Shown here one piece after another: positions 1-9,487 of a stretch of 64,000 nt of DNA. The translations under genes were made by a program, and so were the position numbers. The notes beneath the pieces were generated by a model. The model saw only the letters and a list, made by a program, of their open reading frames with translations, was not told the DNA's origin and did no database searches. Location of the stretch: contig MU831549.1 in assembly GCA_029204225.1 (NCBI GenBank), positions 60,001-124,000 on the forward strand. The letters are read 5' to 3'. The number at the start of each line of letters is the position of its first letter. Position 1 is the stretch's first letter. This stretch comes from Diphasiastrum complanatum (Eukaryota; Streptophyta; Lycopodiopsida; Lycopodiales; Lycopodiaceae).

Positions 1-890
1 AATCTTTTTTTCTAACATATTGTGTCACATAATAGACTTCTTCATCCAATAAACCATTAAAAAAAGCACTCTTCACATCCATTGGATGAATATGCCATGA
101 AAAATGTGATGGGGTCGCCAAATTACAACAAATAGTGTTCATCTTGGCTACATGAGAAAAAGTCTCTTTGAAATCAATACATTTTTTGTTGAGCATATAC
201 CTTTGCTACCAAACGAGCCTTATACTTGTCAAGCGTTTCATCTAACCCGTATTTTACCTTGTAGATCCACTGGGTTTTGGATGGTAGTACCAAACTCCAT
301 GTGTCATCTTCACGATGGAATTATATTCCTCCCACATGACTTTCATCCAATGATCACTCACAGCAGCTTTTTCATAAGAGTTAGGTTCATTAGTGTTAAG
401 ATCTGACATAATATTTAGGTGCTCTTGGCCTAAGTTGCCTCTTGGAACCCTATTCACTTGATTATGGCAAAGTGAAATTTTGAATATCACCAACCATTCT
501 CAAATACCATTTTGGCCTCTTCAAAACAATGTCTTGATCTTGTAGATCAACATGAATATGAGAAGAAACATCATCTAAAGTAGAAGTAATAGCAATATTC
601 CTCCCACATGGCCTTCATCCAATGATCACTCATAGCAGCTTTTTCATAAGAGTTAAGTTCATTAGTGTTAAGCACACTAGCTATCAATGCATATTTGACA
701 TAATATTTAGGTGCTCTTGGCCTAAGTTGCCTCTTGGAACCCTATTCACTTGATTATGGCAAAGTGAAATTTTGAATATCACCAACCATTCTCAAATAGC
801 AATTTGGCCTCTTCAAAACAATGCCTTGATCTTGTAGATCAACATGAATATGAGAAGAAATCATCTAAAGTAGAAGTAATATCAATATTC
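1..890 (-). pseudogene. Ty1/copia reverse transcriptase fragment, broken
   Basis: On the minus strand, 1-130 reads through a copia RT stretch with WHIHPMDVKSAFFNG followed by LLDEEVYYVTQ, the usual RT block around the first catalytic region. Further upstream on that strand (~250-490) lies the integrase-to-RT linker with NEPNSYEKAAVSDHWMKVMW, which matches the start of RT in this family. The segment is interrupted by stops, frameshifts and a 272-bp tandem duplication, and runs off the window before the catalytic YVDD. It follows in order from the integrase remnant at 915-1490, so both belong to one minus-strand element. It is not functional. Confidence 0.8.
325..884. repeat. 272-bp tandem duplication inside the copia RT remnant
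   Basis: The motif ATTCCTCCCACATG starts at 325 and again at 597, and the following ~270 bases are repeated with a few changes, including the shared stretch ending in GTAGAAGTAAT. The right arm (31780-32090) has this unit once. The duplication therefore occurred in the left arm, or was lost from the right arm, after the arms separated. Confidence 0.85.
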
Positions 891-914
891 TCACCATCAA
901 TTTCTTGATTACCT

Positions 915-1490
915 TCAACAGCTGGATGTGTAGCACCATGATTCTCGAATTTTGTCATCGAAATCATCAAGAATAACCCATGGTTCCGTCATTTGATCCT
1001 CCAATGGTAAGCCAAGTGAATTATTCCCATCAAATATGACATCTTGACTATCATAAGTCTCTTGTGTCATAGGCTCAAATAACTTATAAGTCTTGAATTT
1101 TAAAAAATAGCCAGCACATATGCACTTCAATGCGTCAAGCTTTCTACATCTTTCATCGAGTATAGGCATATACATTGAAAGTCCAAATACTTTAAATTGA
1201 GTAACACTCGGTTTACGAGTACTATAAGCCTCTTCAGGAGTAATACCTTCAAGTGCCTTGATTGAAGGGTAATTATGCAGATAAGATGCTATTTGGACTA
1301 CTTCGGCCCAATAGTATAGTAGTTGCCAATCCACGAGCTTCCATAATACTCCTTGCACATATCACTAATGTACAATTCTTTTGCTCGGCTACACCATCTT
1401 GTTGTGGTGTATATGCTCTCTATTCACTAACTTCAACACATACTATGGCCTTTTGCAAAGCAATTCCAATAAGTAACCTTAAGTCAACTT
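915..1490 (-). pseudogene. Ty1/copia integrase C-terminal half, broken
   Basis: The minus strand encodes YTPQQDGVAEQKN (the copia YTPQQNGVAERKN block next to the third catalytic acidic residue), then ARSIMEARGL. After a frameshift it reads YWAEVVQIASYLHNY and KALEGITPEEAYSTRKPS, and a later segment reading DERCRKLDALKCICAGYF corresponds to the GYS/GYD-type region of copia integrases. The 147-codon open stretch 915-1358 covers most of this. The integrase zinc finger and the first two catalytic Asp are missing, because sequence beyond 1490 switches to unrelated DNA. It continues into the RT remnant at 1-890. Confidence 0.85.
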
Positions 1491-1499
1491 AGCCAAGTT

Positions 1500-2195
1500 G
1501 AATAAGAGTGCCTATAACCTTGGCAATGAAGAGAATTTGTGCACGGAAAAAGTGCTAATTTAAAGGAACCATCCGGGGGGAGTGGGGCTACTCTAGCTAC
1601 AATGCTCATAGAGAACCGGCAAAGTCCTACAACCAATCGATTGGTTTTGAAATTTATCGATTGATCTTGAAACAAGCAAAAAACCAAAAGTCTAAAAATC
1701 GGCTGAAAATGTGAATAGCATGAAACTTACCTCCTTTATGCAAAAATAGGAAGAAATTGTTTAGAATACTTTGACATGTTTCATTTAAAAACTTACATTT
1801 TATATTGGGTTATTTTGAGTTTTAGAAAGTAGATATACATGCTACAATAAGTATCACTATTTTTTGGATTTCTTTTGAAAAACTTAGCTAAAAGTATTTC
1901 AAATGTATGTTTGATATTGAGGGTTCTTAAGTATTTTAATTTTCTACTAAGTTTCAAATTGCATAGAATTGATGTCTTAAGAAAATTTCAATAAACAATT
2001 TGCAAGTGCACTTTTGAACTTGAATGAAAAATCGACTAGCTTTTAAAAGTTGTGGAATCTTCAAGGTTGGAAAAGAAAAAAATCGGTTGAACTAAGAAGC
2101 TAGAGTAAACCAACACACTTGCAAAAAAAAAAGTGTGAGCACATGCGGACATTATTGTGCAAATCAAAACTTGTAGGTAGCAAAGTCAAAACATA
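1500..2195. other. No gene seen; AT-rich stretch within the inverted repeat
   Basis: This lies between the copia integrase remnant and the promoter region of the small gene. I see no coding pattern. It contains the short palindrome-like CCAATCGATTGG near 1631. The same sequence is present in the right arm at about 30470-31165. Confidence 0.6.
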
Positions 2196-2547
2196 ATGAG
2201 ATGTCATTGGTTTGTTAGACCAAGGAAGATCCAATGCCAAGCAAAGCTACATTACTACCTCAACCCCTCTTCTATTGAAGGGCCCACTTACATCCAGAAG
2301 AGGTGCCATCCAGAAGAGCACAAGAGGTGCCATCGTGGAAGAGGATGGAAGAGCGTGTTTAGGGTCAGTGTGTGGCGTGTGGGTCATGTCCTTCCTCTCA
2401 AGTCTGTCGTTAGATATTTGTGGACTCTTCTCCCGTTGTTTACAGGGAATGCTCATCTGCCTACATTCTAGAGCGTGAACAGCATTAAAATAAATAGAAA
2501 ATCTGGTCTTTCACAGGTAACTAGTTGATCGCCACATCTTCACTTCC

Positions 2548-2556
2548 TATATAAAT
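2548..2556 (+). promoter_or_regulatory. TATA box of the small membrane-protein gene
   Basis: TATATAAAT sits about 193 bases before the ATG at 2749, in the context CTTCCTATATAAA. The same context is kept in the right arm (30110-30118, minus strand) and in the diverged third copy (43249-43256, minus strand), although the flanking DNA of the third copy differs. Conservation across three contexts supports a real core promoter. Confidence 0.7.
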
Positions 2557-2608
2557 TTCCGGATGAAACTTTAGCTCTCATGGTTCCAGTAGATAGATAA
2601 TTTTGGAA

Positions 2609-2642
2609 TTCCGAAGTTCCAAGTGCACTTGGGGACTTCGAA
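2609..2642 (+). promoter_or_regulatory. Imperfect palindrome in the 5' leader of the small gene
   Basis: The core CCAAGTGCACTTGG (2619-2632) is a perfect 14-bp palindrome. It extends on both sides to TTC..GAAG and CTTCGAA with one mismatch and a one-base bulge. It lies between the TATA box and the start codon, so a transcript could form a strong hairpin. It is present in the right arm (about 30024-30057) but lies in a ~80-bp segment absent from the third copy. Confidence 0.6.
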
Positions 2643-2748
2643 CTTTCTGATCTTAATCAGCGGGCCTTGTTCCTTTGGCAACCCACAACAGACATCGTTT
2701 TTTTTTCAGTAAAGATCCTTGCTTGGTTTCTGGTGTTTGTCAGTAAAG

Positions 2749-3081
2749 ATGGAGGCTGATTCATCAAGCGCAGCAGTGCGAGCCCTTCATATGTATTATG
2801 CTGAAAATGAAGACAGATCGCAAAAGAATCAGCATGGGAGCCTGGCGAAGCTGGTGCAATGCGTTTCAGAGGCCTACAGCATGCTCTTTGCAATGCTCTT
2901 CCTCTTTTGCTTTGTGGGCGCCGGTGTAGCCATGGCTTCTTTTGCTGAAAGCTGTGTCTTATTTCGTGATTTGGATCATCTTTCTGAGCTGAAGCCGAGA
3001 AATGACAAAGAGGATAAAACAATAAAACCCAGTTTGCAGAATGCGAAGCCCACTATCACTGCGAATGCGAATGATCAGTAA
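2749..3081 (+). CDS. Small single-pass membrane protein, 110 residues, family unknown
   Basis: Intronless gene. The start at 2749 (MEADSSSAAVRAL) is chosen over an in-frame ATG at 2719 because the diverged third copy matches from this point on. Residues 1-40 are polar, with an acidic YYAENEDRSQKN segment; residues ~42-65 form a hydrophobic helix (SMLFAMLFLFCFVGAGVAMA) suited to one membrane pass; residues 66-110 are charged and polar (DLDHLSELKPRNDKEDK). No signal-peptide cleavage motif or known domain is evident. A TATA box lies ~193 bp upstream. The gene runs antisense to the copia remains around it. The twin copy at 29585-29917 encodes the same 110 residues; a third copy at 42914-43144 is broken. 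A captured host gene or fragment is the simplest reading; the function is unknown. Confidence 0.6.
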   Translation: MEADSSSAAVRALHMYYAENEDRSQKNQHGSLAKLVQCVSEAYSMLFAMLFLFCFVGAGVAMASFAESCVLFRDLDHLSELKPRNDKEDKTIKPSLQNAKPTITANANDQ

Positions 3082-3599
3082 CAGCATGTCACGGCGATGG
3101 AGTTCTACAGATCCTTAGTTTCTACATTTTCTTTTCGAATATACGTTAAAACTGGTAATACAAATTATGTAGAATAAGGCCGGTGTTGCACTGGTAATAG
3201 AGATGTGTAGTTCAAGGTAGAATATACATGTTTAGGTTATCACAGAATAAGTGATTGGTCATGCTGGTTACCCCAGGCGTTACTTATGCCACTTACTGTA
3301 TTAAGTAGATTAATGAATGCTTTTCTCTCTCACCTACATTTGTTGTGCAGATTAATAAATGCTCGTGTTCAATTTCTCTCGCATTGCTTATGTAGATCAA
3401 TGAACGATTCTCTCTCTCTCTTCATATCACAAGCCCCCTTTCTAACATCTCTCACGTTATTAGGGTTTTCATAGAATCCTCATTCGCTTTAGAGACTTAA
3501 GAATCCGAATCTCGAACCTCAAAAAGCCGTTGACTAGCTAAGCAGTTCACATACACGGAGACGTTCAAACAGCACTATAAGCATACGACATTCCCCTTG

Positions 3600-3860
3600 G
3601 TTAGCTTGACATCCAAAGTTTCTTTGGTCTCAGATTCGAGACTCCCCTTGGAAACCAAGAAGCATTCTTTGGTTATGGACATCGAAAGTTTTTTTGGTCC
3701 CAAGTTCGAGCCTCCCCTTGGAAACCAAGAAGCATTATTTGGTTATGACCCAAAGGGGTTGGCCTAGTTGGTTAGCTTGGCATCCAAAGTTTCTTTGGTC
3801 CCAAGTTCGAGCTTCCCTCGGAAACCAAGAAGCATTTTTTGGTTATGGGACTTCTGCAAA
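3600..3860 (+). repeat. tRNA-derived SINE-like tandem segments
   Basis: A unit of about 55-75 bp recurs three times: a stretch ending CCCAAGTTCGAGCCTCC, then CTTGGAAACCAAGAAGCATT. The last unit has GGCCTAGTTGGTTAGCTTGG (3761-3780), which fits a pol III A box, and GGTCCCAAGTTCGAGCTTCC (3797-3816), which fits a B box, at tRNA-like spacing. Plant SINEs have this tRNA-like head. No poly(A) or T-rich tail is clear. The mirror copy is at 28806-29066. Confidence 0.5.
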
Positions 3861-4489
3861 GCTACATGTCATGCAGACAACCCATCTAGCCCTTCCACTA
3901 AACAAACAACAAATCTGATAAAAAATCAACTTAAATCCTAATTTTAGATGTGGCTGATCTGTGTATTAAAAACTCCTTTTCTCCATTGTGGGCACATTCT
4001 CACTATTTTTCTCCACTGTGGGCACATTCTTACTTTTTTTTTCTACATAAATCTCAACTTTTAAAAATAGCCCATACCACCCTTGCATGAATTTGCAGCA
4101 CAACGAAGTGTAGACCAATGTAAATGTATGTCCTGAATGTCTTGACAATCCCATGGGCCTTGGACATTGAGTTGAAACTTGACACTAGTGATTCAACAAC
4201 TACTAATTTTTAAGTACTTTGTTATCATTCGAAACTTGAAAAGTTGAATTTAAGGTTTAGGATTCAAACTTAAAGGAGTTGATTGTTATGCAGTGTCTAT
4301 GCTAACTCCAAGACACTCTTGATGACTCTTTGAAAATTGATATTAACTAATAAGAAGTTCCAACTTCCAACATTTATAACTATTATATAGGCAACAAACA
4401 TTATAGCGATAAATCAAAATGTTATTATACTAATATATTTCAAACAATTTTCAAGTTAACTATACAATGCTACTATCTAATTCATACAT

Positions 4490-4745
4490 TTGACATGCAC
4501 AAGCGACAATGCACATCAACAACTAAAAAGAAAAAACTCATTACTCAATTGTAATATCAACAATGATCAATCATAATTCATGTGATATTATGAATCGAGC
4601 ACTCAAGTGACAAGTCTCATGCTCATTGGCGAAAATAATAAATAGACAATGTATAGCTCATTGCTCAATGATGTTGTCATAAAACGATGAGTGATGAGAA
4701 ATGATTGACTGATATCGGATTAGTAGAGATCTGATAGAAACAGAA
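4490..4745. other. No gene seen
   Basis: AT-rich DNA just beyond the inverted-repeat arm. A weak match at 4460-4500 to the end of the copia gag at 28220-28256 is the last recognisable similarity. Confidence 0.5.
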
Positions 4746-4757
4746 CTCTGATATCAA

Positions 4758-5445
4758 ATCGAAAGTTGTGTAGTAGCAGCGGAAGTTGATAACGGATGGT
4801 GTGTGGATCGAAGTGCAACAGTTATCAGCAGAGCATTCAAGATTAAAAGATCAGACAATGCTCAATAGAACAAAAACAATGTGGGAAAAACAACACTCTG
4901 TTTAGATAAAAAAAATGAGTATAGAAGCATGAAGCTGGCCGCGAGACAATAGTGTGCAAAACTTCAACTGAGTTTGTTGATGCCAAAACTGATAGATTGA
5001 TTAACTACACAATAATGCCTGCACAATAATAACCTTAATTAGGGTCCTAACTCCATTGTAGATCTTTATTGATGATTGGATGTCAGTTGATCACTACATT
5101 GAAACTTGACATTAATCTACTTAATTAACTACATTTGTCCTGCAGTAGGTAGCCGCCATTTTATAGTAAATGTATGTATAGAAGCAAGTGGACTGTCAAC
5201 GTCACGACGTGGGTCGGATTTCTCAGTTGACTGTATCATATTTTACAAAGGGTTGAAAAATGTACAAAGGCTCAAAAATATGTAGTGAAAACCAGGATCG
5301 GAAAAATTCGACCTCAAATTTTTCTATCTTCTGTTTTAAAGTTCGAGCCTTCTTCCTCTTTTTTTGTTGTTTTCAAGAATAGATATAGACAGGTTTTCAA
5401 AATGCTCATTACCTAATGGAATTGGCTTGAGCATAAATTTGAGCA
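4758..5445 (-). mobile_element. Probable Ty1/copia LTR, minus orientation
   Basis: On the minus strand the sequence AAGGAGGAGTG just beyond 5445 looks like a polypurine tract, followed by the LTR start TGCTCAAATTTATG. At the other end the minus strand reads TTGATATCAGAG (4746-4757), one base from the initiator-tRNA-Met primer site TTGGTATCAGAG. The segment thus has a PPT on one side and a PBS on the other, as in an LTR shared by two head-to-tail elements. The left boundary lacks a clear CA end, so the limits are tentative. Confidence 0.4.
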
Positions 5446-5560
5446 CTCCTCCTTAATGTGGAACTTGAAAAACTTCGATCTTCAGATTTAACAGATTGTT
5501 AAATCTGAGATGGTGCTCCTTTGATAATGCCTTGGTGATACAGCTTTCACATGGTGTTAC
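5446..5560 (-). pseudogene. Copia RNase H C-terminal end and polypurine tract
   Basis: Minus-strand translation gives CITKALSKEHHLRFNNLLN, resembling the DILTKAL..E tail of copia RNase H, ending just before the purine-rich tract. The segment includes a 12-bp perfect inverted repeat (5482-5508) around TCAGATTTAACA. Sequence beyond 5560 is not recognisable as copia. Confidence 0.45.
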
Positions 5561-6050
5561 GGCCCTAATGGGTTTGTACCATTAGAGGTTGTCTTAGACG
5601 TAGCATTAGAGGAGTTCCAAAATAAAAAAAGACCTTTTGTAAAGATACTTTTATTTTTTTTCTCTAGTTTCGATCGTCACCAAGCCCAATGAAAATGCAC
5701 AAATTTGAAATCTACATAACGTAGTTCAAATTAACTGAGAAATAAAAATACAATATAGAAAACTTTGAAATTTGTGTCCGAGCAGCATGGACTAATCCCA
5801 TTGGTTTCTTCTGTCTGCTCGACACGTGCTAATTTACTCGACGTCAATACCTCAAGTTAAATTTACTTAACTATGTTGGTTAGTATAATGAAATTTGCTA
5901 GCCATACTAGTTACAGTTATAGAAATATAGTATGTACAGTTACTTAAAATATGGTATACACAGTAACTGTGACTATGGTGGCATTCACATTAGATTAACT
6001 GTGATACGAAAAATTGAAATAAAGTATCATATCAGAGAGATTTTTGGCGC
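5560..6050. other. No gene seen
   Basis: Noncoding. Positions ~5600-5655 share about 50 bp (GCATTAGAGGA..TTCCAAAATAAAA) with the reverse complement of 32250-32305, just outside the right arm of the inverted duplication. Confidence 0.5.
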
Positions 6051-6060
6051 CCAAGCTTTG

Positions 6061-7090
6061 AAAATAGCAATGGCAAGGAGACCCAGATCTACAGTTGAGT
6101 CTGTGATTCTTTACAATGAGAAAAATGAAGCTGATAACTGAAAGCCAACAAAATATACGAAGAATTCATGGGTGTTGCTGCATCCATCATCAAAGGGCAA
6201 CTTTCGACAAAAGAAAAGAGCAAAAATGACATACAAATGTTATTGGAAAGCAAAAATTTTGAGTTTAAGACTAACCCGGGAGGTCAATCGATATCAGAAG
6301 TTTTAGTACAATATGTATATATACATTCAGAATTCAAAGTACATGATATCAATCCTCATGATCATCAAAAATGTAATTGTAAGTATATCAAAACATATGC
6401 ACTCTACAACAATCATAGGTGGTTTTCTTTATTGATGCTTTCAAATTATGATTTGAATGTTTCAACATTGTTTTTTTCTTTCAGATTTATGTCCATCATG
6501 CATAAGTGAATGAGAGCCAGCACAATCACTTGCAGGAATATTAGATGTGATTCACTCTGATGTTGGAAAGCTGCAATAAAGAGGAAGAAGTCCAAAGAAA
6601 CTTGCAAATGGAGGTTTTGGCAAGCTCAAAGCAATTCCATTGCCTAATTTTTAGAGTGATGAGTGGCCTACTCCTGACAATATTGTTTCTGAATCCTTGA
6701 AATGCAAGCTACTCATTGATATTAGAAATGCTATAAAGATAAGCACAGGCTCAAAAATTGTTTACCTAAGTTAGTTTACCTCATTACATATATTTGTTGA
6801 TTTTTTCTCGAGTGCTAGTGTTCGTAGGACACCAAATTTATTTGTTTGCAAGGATTTATCATATGAGACTTTGTTAGATCTCATGGATCAAGGCTGGGAT
6901 AGTAAAACAAATAATGACATAGAATGTAGGATTAAAAAGTCTTCAATGATCTTTCGTTATCATATCGAAAAGCAAATGCTCAATCTCACATTTAGCTATT
7001 AGAGATACAAGAAAATTGAAGGTACATGGCTACCACTAGATCAAGACTTTGAACTAAATGGTCACTCAAACCGAATGGAGACAAGTATTA
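6061..7090 (+). pseudogene. Decayed multi-exon gene of unknown identity
   Basis: An open stretch from 6168 ends in VHDINPHDHQKCN at a GTAAGT donor (intron 6379-6484; the acceptor is preceded by TTTTTTTCTTTCAG). The next exon reads YLCPSCISE in frame, giving a cysteine cluster CN-x2-CPSC. The same frame then continues to about 7090, broken only by five stops: first ILDVIHSDVGKL, later VDFFSSASVRRTPNLFVC, then YETLLDLMDQGWDSKTNND, then KKIEGTWLPLDQDFELNG. An alternative frame at 6071-6290 starts MARRPRSTVESVILYNEK and is also fairly open, so the true 5' exon is uncertain. I recognise no family. Long codon-like stretches in one frame argue for former coding DNA, either an unfamiliar transposon ORF or a host gene remnant. 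Confidence 0.45.
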
Positions 7091-7785
7091 TCTACAATAA
7101 CTATAGTTGAGGTGGAAGAGCATTGGAAGCTTGATTTTATCAGAATAGAGCTCATGCTATTACAAACCAATCTACCAACTATTTCAAATTCATCATCAAC
7201 GGAAGACTCATAAGTACTTTATGTTTATTGCCATTTCAAAATAGTACAAAATCATTGAAAATGACATAATTTACAATGCACATTCACTAATATTTGTCAC
7301 GTCACAGATGTGAAAAAGACAGGAGCTGATAACGTGCTGCAAAGATCTACCTCACAACAATCACCATTGTGGAAGAACAATAGCTTTAAATAAAGTTTAG
7401 TAAATATTTGTGTATAGACTTTTTCATTCAATAAATGAAAGCCCAAGTTGGGCATCAGTACATGTACTTTGTGCTCCCAAATTTATAAAATGGAACAACA
7501 TATGATATACTAATGTATATTTCTCTATGAATTCTATACATGTGCAATCTATTTCCGTTCTATGCTATCTGTATTGTTCTAATCTTTATTTAGTATAATT
7601 ACATCACCCTTTGCACCATCATCAACAATGGGAGGCTGAAGGAGGACATAAATTTGTTAAGACAAATAAGATCATTTTTGTCAAAAGATCTTATGTTTTG
7701 AACATTCTAGATTTTACTGAGAGAATGTTCCTTTAAGGAGCTCCCATTATTCATTGTACTCTACTTATATTGAACTTAGTAGAAA
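7090..7785. other. No gene seen
   Basis: AT-rich noncoding DNA between the decayed gene and the transposase-like fragment. Confidence 0.5.
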
Positions 7786-7826
7786 TAAGGATAATGCACA
7801 TCTATTAGATGCATACTCTAGCACAT

Positions 7827-8240
7827 AATTTCTTCATGACAATACAGCCATAGAAGCTGACACACAAGCTGATGATGAATAGTGGACACTTTGTATTTTG
7901 TTATAATATAATCAATACATTTACACTGAGTATTTCTCCTCTCTCTTGTTCCATGAATTTGCATGCAATTCTAAACATGTCACACATTTACATTGAGTAT
8001 TTCTCCTCTTTTGTTCAATGAATTTCTTCATGACAATACAGCCATAGAAGCTGACACAGAAGCTGATGATGAATAGTGGACACTTCATATTTTGTTATAA
8101 TATAAACAATACATTTACATTGAGTATTTCTCCTCTCTCTTGTTCCATGAATTTGCATGCCATTCTAAACATGTCACGCATTGAAAATGAGTATTTCTCC
8201 TCTCTTGTTCAATGAATTTGCAAGCAATTCTGAACATGTT
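7827..8240. repeat. ~194-bp tandem duplication in the 3' flank of the transposase-like fragment
   Basis: AATTTCTTCATGACAATAC occurs at 7827 and 8021, and the segment running through GATGATGAATAGTGGACACTT to the TGAGTATTTCTCCTC block is repeated. A third partial TGAGTATTTCTCCTC block lies near 8190. The paralogue at 24090-24270 has the unit once. Confidence 0.75.
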
Positions 8241-8490
8241 ATGATTTGATGACAATGATGATTGAATGTCTTTGTTATCTTCTACTCAACAATCATCTAA
8301 TTTTCTCTTCCTATATGAACTTGCATGTTTTTCTAAACTTATTGTATTGTGTGGACTTTGTTATATGTCGAATCTGAACTCTGCGGTAGAACCACTGAAA
8401 CAATTGACAGATGTAGTTTCGTTTTTCATTGGTTCCTCCATGTTGTGTATTTCGATGAAATGCTGCTCGGGCTTGCCAATGTGACTTCTC

Positions 8491-8698
8491 CATCCCTTGT
8501 GATGACTAGACAATCAGGCTTCCATATGTGTTTGCAAAAAATGTTGTATGATCTCTTAGTATGTGCTGCAGATGTCAAAACCATAATGTCAGGTCATCCC
8601 TTGTGATGACCAGACACTCAAGCTTCCATATGTGTTTGCAAAAAATGTTGTATGATCTCTTAGTATGTGCTGCAGATGTCAAAACCATAATGTCAGTC
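8491..8698. repeat. 104-bp tandem duplication spanning an exon-intron junction
   Basis: CATCCCTTGTGATGAC starts at 8491 and 8595, and the 104-bp unit repeats with few differences. It contains the 5' part of the last exon and the intron acceptor of the minus-strand transposase-like gene, so that exon end is present twice. Confidence 0.85.
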
Positions 8699-8949
8699 TT
8701 ATGTTTGGATCTAGATATATATGGAAAATTGAAAGCATCTTGAAGAATTTATACTAACCATGTAATGAGTGATGTGATCTTCTTCCCATGCTTTTGATAC
8801 TGCATTAACAAACTCGACACAAGTCCTTTGTACTACCTTCATATCAATATCAGAGTATTTATCTTTTCTTAAAATAGCAATCATATTATCAAGCTTCTTT
8901 CATACATTAACTTTTAGTACTCCATGGTTTTGCAATCTTTCACAATATC

Positions 8950-9180
8950 CTAGTAATCCACTATGCCCATTGCATATCCATGTAACTAAATGAGTTATTG
9001 AGGAGAATGTGGGATGTGTCAAAGTGCTTGGATCTTGTGCATATAATGTTTCTTCTATCCACAAATCCAAGTTTTTCTTTCCTTCTACCCTGAACGATCC
9101 TTAGCAAATATTTGAATTCCTTTGTTTCCTCTTCTCTGCAAAGGTGCCAAAGCAATAGGGATATCCACATGTAGATGGTA
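8950..9180. other. Unassigned; a 69-codon minus-strand open stretch only
   Basis: An open frame at 8961-9170 on the minus strand (EEETKEFKYLLRIVQGRRKE) matches nothing I recognise, and the similarity to the transposase-like paralogue has ended. Probably fortuitous. Confidence 0.3.
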
Positions 9181-9487
9181 CAATGTCGTCATCAGAAAAA
9201 ACTAGAGTAATCAATTGCATCAAAGCATGGGCAGACGGGGTGGGTGCTACTCTCTATATATACCCTCACCTGTGTCCATGGGAATCATTGAGATTTTGTG
9301 GTCGTTATGTTGTCGGATTGGTAAGCGCTTACTATCATTGTGATTTGCCATACTCCCTAGTGCTCGGGAGCTAGATCGGACGATCTAGGTTTGGTTGGGA
9401 CGGTTTCATCCACTGCACTCCCTTATTGTGTTCTTGGCGCTCAATCCTGATTGGAGGTCTTGGGGGATGTCTTATTGGTATCAGAGC
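9180..9487 (+). mobile_element. 3' part of an LTR with primer-binding site, plus orientation
   Basis: TGGTATCAGAGC at 9476-9487 is the standard primer-binding site complementary to initiator tRNA-Met. The preceding DNA has a TATA box (CTCTATATATACC, about 9251-9263) as expected for an LTR promoter. The 5' limit of the LTR is not visible. The leader that follows (9488-9756) is interrupted by the chromovirus at 9762. Confidence 0.5.

Larger units (their letters stand above)
1..4490. repeat. Left arm of a ~4 kb inverted duplication
   Basis: The reverse complement of roughly 205-4490 reappears at 28230-32190. In the central 900-3900 part, paired positions add up to about 32666 and the sequences are almost identical: the 147-codon integrase remnant is identical in both arms and the small membrane-protein gene shows no residue change. 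Similarity is lower near both ends. The left arm carries an extra 272-bp tandem duplication and an extra ~35-bp repeat near 3985-4020. Bases 1 to ~205 continue the copia RT beyond what the right arm retains. Confidence 0.9.
7785..8950 (-). pseudogene. Transposase-like gene fragment: 3' exons and 3' flank, rearranged
   Basis: This matches the reverse complement of about 23500-24270. The last exon on the minus strand reads YGSLSVWSSQGMEKSHWQAR, then RNTQHGGTNEKRNYICQLFQ, almost the same residues as the copy at 23766-24038. An 88-bp intron (8671-8758) separates it from the preceding exon, which ends ITHYM; its donor is a normal GTTAGT, whereas the paralogue has ATTAGT. The fragment is scrambled by two tandem duplications and ends near 7785 at the same point where the paralogue ends (~24268), which suggests a shared 3' terminus. 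Upstream coding exons are missing. Confidence 0.7.

Noticed and set aside
2196-2478. Overlapping 88-91 codon open frames upstream of the small gene
   Set aside because: They precede the TATA box, overlap each other on both strands, and are not kept in the diverged third copy, which preserves the region as promoter DNA.
2657-3022. 121-codon frame antisense to the small gene
   Set aside because: It is the mirror of the sense gene; the two arms differ by one residue here while the sense product is unchanged, and the third copy conserves the sense reading.
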